From: Bacteroidota bacterium
GTDB lineage: Bacteria > Bacteroidota > Bacteroidia > Bacteroidales > UBA1715
Direction of reading: 5' to 3'
DNA length: 14,369 bases
Assembly: GCA_029266015.1 (NCBI GenBank)
Contig: JAJUFK010000030.1
Location: 1-14,369, forward strand
Below the pieces are notes generated by a model that did no database searches, had not been told where the DNA came from, and saw nothing but the letters and a program-made list of their open reading frames with translations. A program made the position numbers and the translations under genes. Below, piece after piece: positions 13,539 to 14,369 of the stretch. Within the stretch, counting starts at the first letter, position 1. Each line of letters opens with the position of its first letter.

Positions 13539-14369
13539 TTATTGTAAACAATCTGAAATTAAACGAAGTAGTTTGCGTTTTTGTATAGGTTTAGAAATAA
13601 TAGCTGTGCAACCGGCATTAAATACTTGTTGTTTTATTTGATTTGATGCAAAAGCTGTTTGTATAATGATAGGAAAATCAGGTTTTATTTTTTTAATGAT
13701 TGATGTTAGTTCTATACCGTCAATTATTGGCATTTTAATGTCGAGTAGAGCAATATCTATTGTAGGTTCTTCTTTAAAAATTCGTAAGGCATCTTCACCG
13801 TTTTGAGCATGTAAAATACGTGCATTAGTATGAGTTCGTAATATTTTTTCCAATAGTATAAAATTGGCTATATCATCTTCGGCAATTAATATAGTAAGTC
13901 CATCTTGTATAATAGGTTCTGCTATTTCTATTGTTTTATTGTCTATATTGTGTAATATTTCTGCAGGTAATGTAAATATAAAATTAGACCCGACATTAAC
14001 TTCAGATTCAACCCAAATTTTGCCGCCTAACATTTCTACAAATGCTTTGCAGATTGATAATCCTAATCCTATACCGTCTTCTGATTTATATGCCGAAAGA
14101 TTAGCTTGTCTAAAACGATCAAACACGTATTCTTGTAGTTGAGGATGAATGCCAATACCGGTATCTTTTACAAAAAAACGAATATCATTTTTTTCTATTG
14201 TAAAACCAAATTCTATACTTCCGGAATGAGTAAATTTAATGGCATTTTTAATAAGGTTAGTAAGTATTTGAGTAATTTTTGTAACATCTGTTTCTATTAT
14301 GCACGATTCTGTAAATGGTGTATATATAAGTTCGAGTTGTTTTTTCTGTGTTTCGTAAATAAAAAAATC
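13539..14369 (-). CDS. Hybrid sensor histidine kinase, C-terminal part (ATPase domain plus receiver)
   Basis: The frame is open to the right edge; 276 residues are visible and the sensor and phosphoacceptor-histidine regions lie outside. Visible in order (counting from the edge): the N box TQILTNLIKNAIKF (33-46), the G1 box VKDTGIGI (67-74), the F box VFDRFRQAN (82-90), the G2 box DGIGLGLSICK (98-108), then a linker and a receiver domain (about 158-276). The receiver has the acidic pair AEDD, the phosphoacceptor aspartate D210 in LLDIKMP (codon 13740-13742), a Thr in IIQTAFAS and the conserved Lys in ISKPIQ. The protein ends just after the receiver with no DNA-binding domain, so the phosphate is probably passed on to a phosphotransfer protein or serves internal control. 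The signal is unknown from this part. Confidence 0.93.
   Translation of the reverse strand, partial: DFFIYETQKKQLELIYTPFTESCIIETDVTKITQILTNLIKNAIKFTHSGSIEFGFTIEKNDIRFFVKDTGIGIHPQLQEYVFDRFRQANLSAYKSEDGIGLGLSICKAFVEMLGGKIWVESEVNVGSNFIFTLPAEILHNIDNKTIEIAEPIIQDGLTILIAEDDIANFILLEKILRTHTNARILHAQNGEDALRIFKEEPTIDIALLDIKMPIIDGIELTSIIKKIKPDFPIIIQTAFASNQIKQQVFNAGCTAIISKPIQKRKLLRLISDCLQ

Noticed and set aside
13539..14126. Stand-alone response regulator or short kinase starting at a GTG at 14126
   Set aside because: The same frame is open to the right edge and encodes the N and G1 boxes of the ATPase domain, so the start is outside the window.

Overview
The window looks like a low-G+C member of the Bacteroidota. 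The evidence is the protein make-up (CBM6/Ig-like surface protein, DAHP synthase with a C-terminal chorismate mutase, Gcw_chp-type outer-membrane protein, tethered M23 peptidase), several upstream sequences that fit the TAnnTTTG -7 promoter element of this phylum, and the absence of clear Shine-Dalgarno sequences. All complete genes start with ATG after A/T-rich leaders. One gene, at the left edge, is on the + strand. All others are on the - strand. There is no gene-free stretch longer than 300 bases (the longest is about 170), and I saw no tRNA, rRNA, CRISPR array or intact mobile element.

Left to right: (1) the 3' part of a large secreted carbohydrate-binding protein (Ig-like, CBM6, two Ig-like repeats, C-terminal module), visibly richer in G+C than the rest. 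(2) A 115-bp convergent gap holding a decayed copy of that gene's last codons and a possible IS end. (3) thyA and a 61-residue membrane protein. (4) A 3'-to-5' reading aromatic operon in the order pheA - tyrA - DAHP synthase/chorismate mutase - aroB - aroD - GT39-like glycosyltransferase, running from about 8720 down to 2688. (5) A Gcw_chp-like outer-membrane protein with its own good promoter. (6) A cluster M23 peptidase - dxr - rluD-like - methyltransferase, with gaps of 27 and 12 bp and then an 8-bp overlap. (7) The C-terminal part of a hybrid histidine kinase running off the right edge.

The aromatic operon covers shikimate-pathway entry (DAHP synthase, AroB, AroD), the branch-point enzyme (chorismate mutase) and both prephenate branches (TyrA to tyrosine, PheA to phenylalanine). 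Shikimate dehydrogenase, shikimate kinase, EPSP synthase, chorismate synthase and the aminotransferase are not in the window.

The most interesting structure is the roughly 100-nt pheA leader. It carries a hairpin plus nine-U terminator ending 12 nt before the pheA start, and an upstream segment that can pair with the terminator's 5' arm. That is the layout of a transcription attenuator, but without an obvious leader peptide. No clearly new multi-gene system was found.
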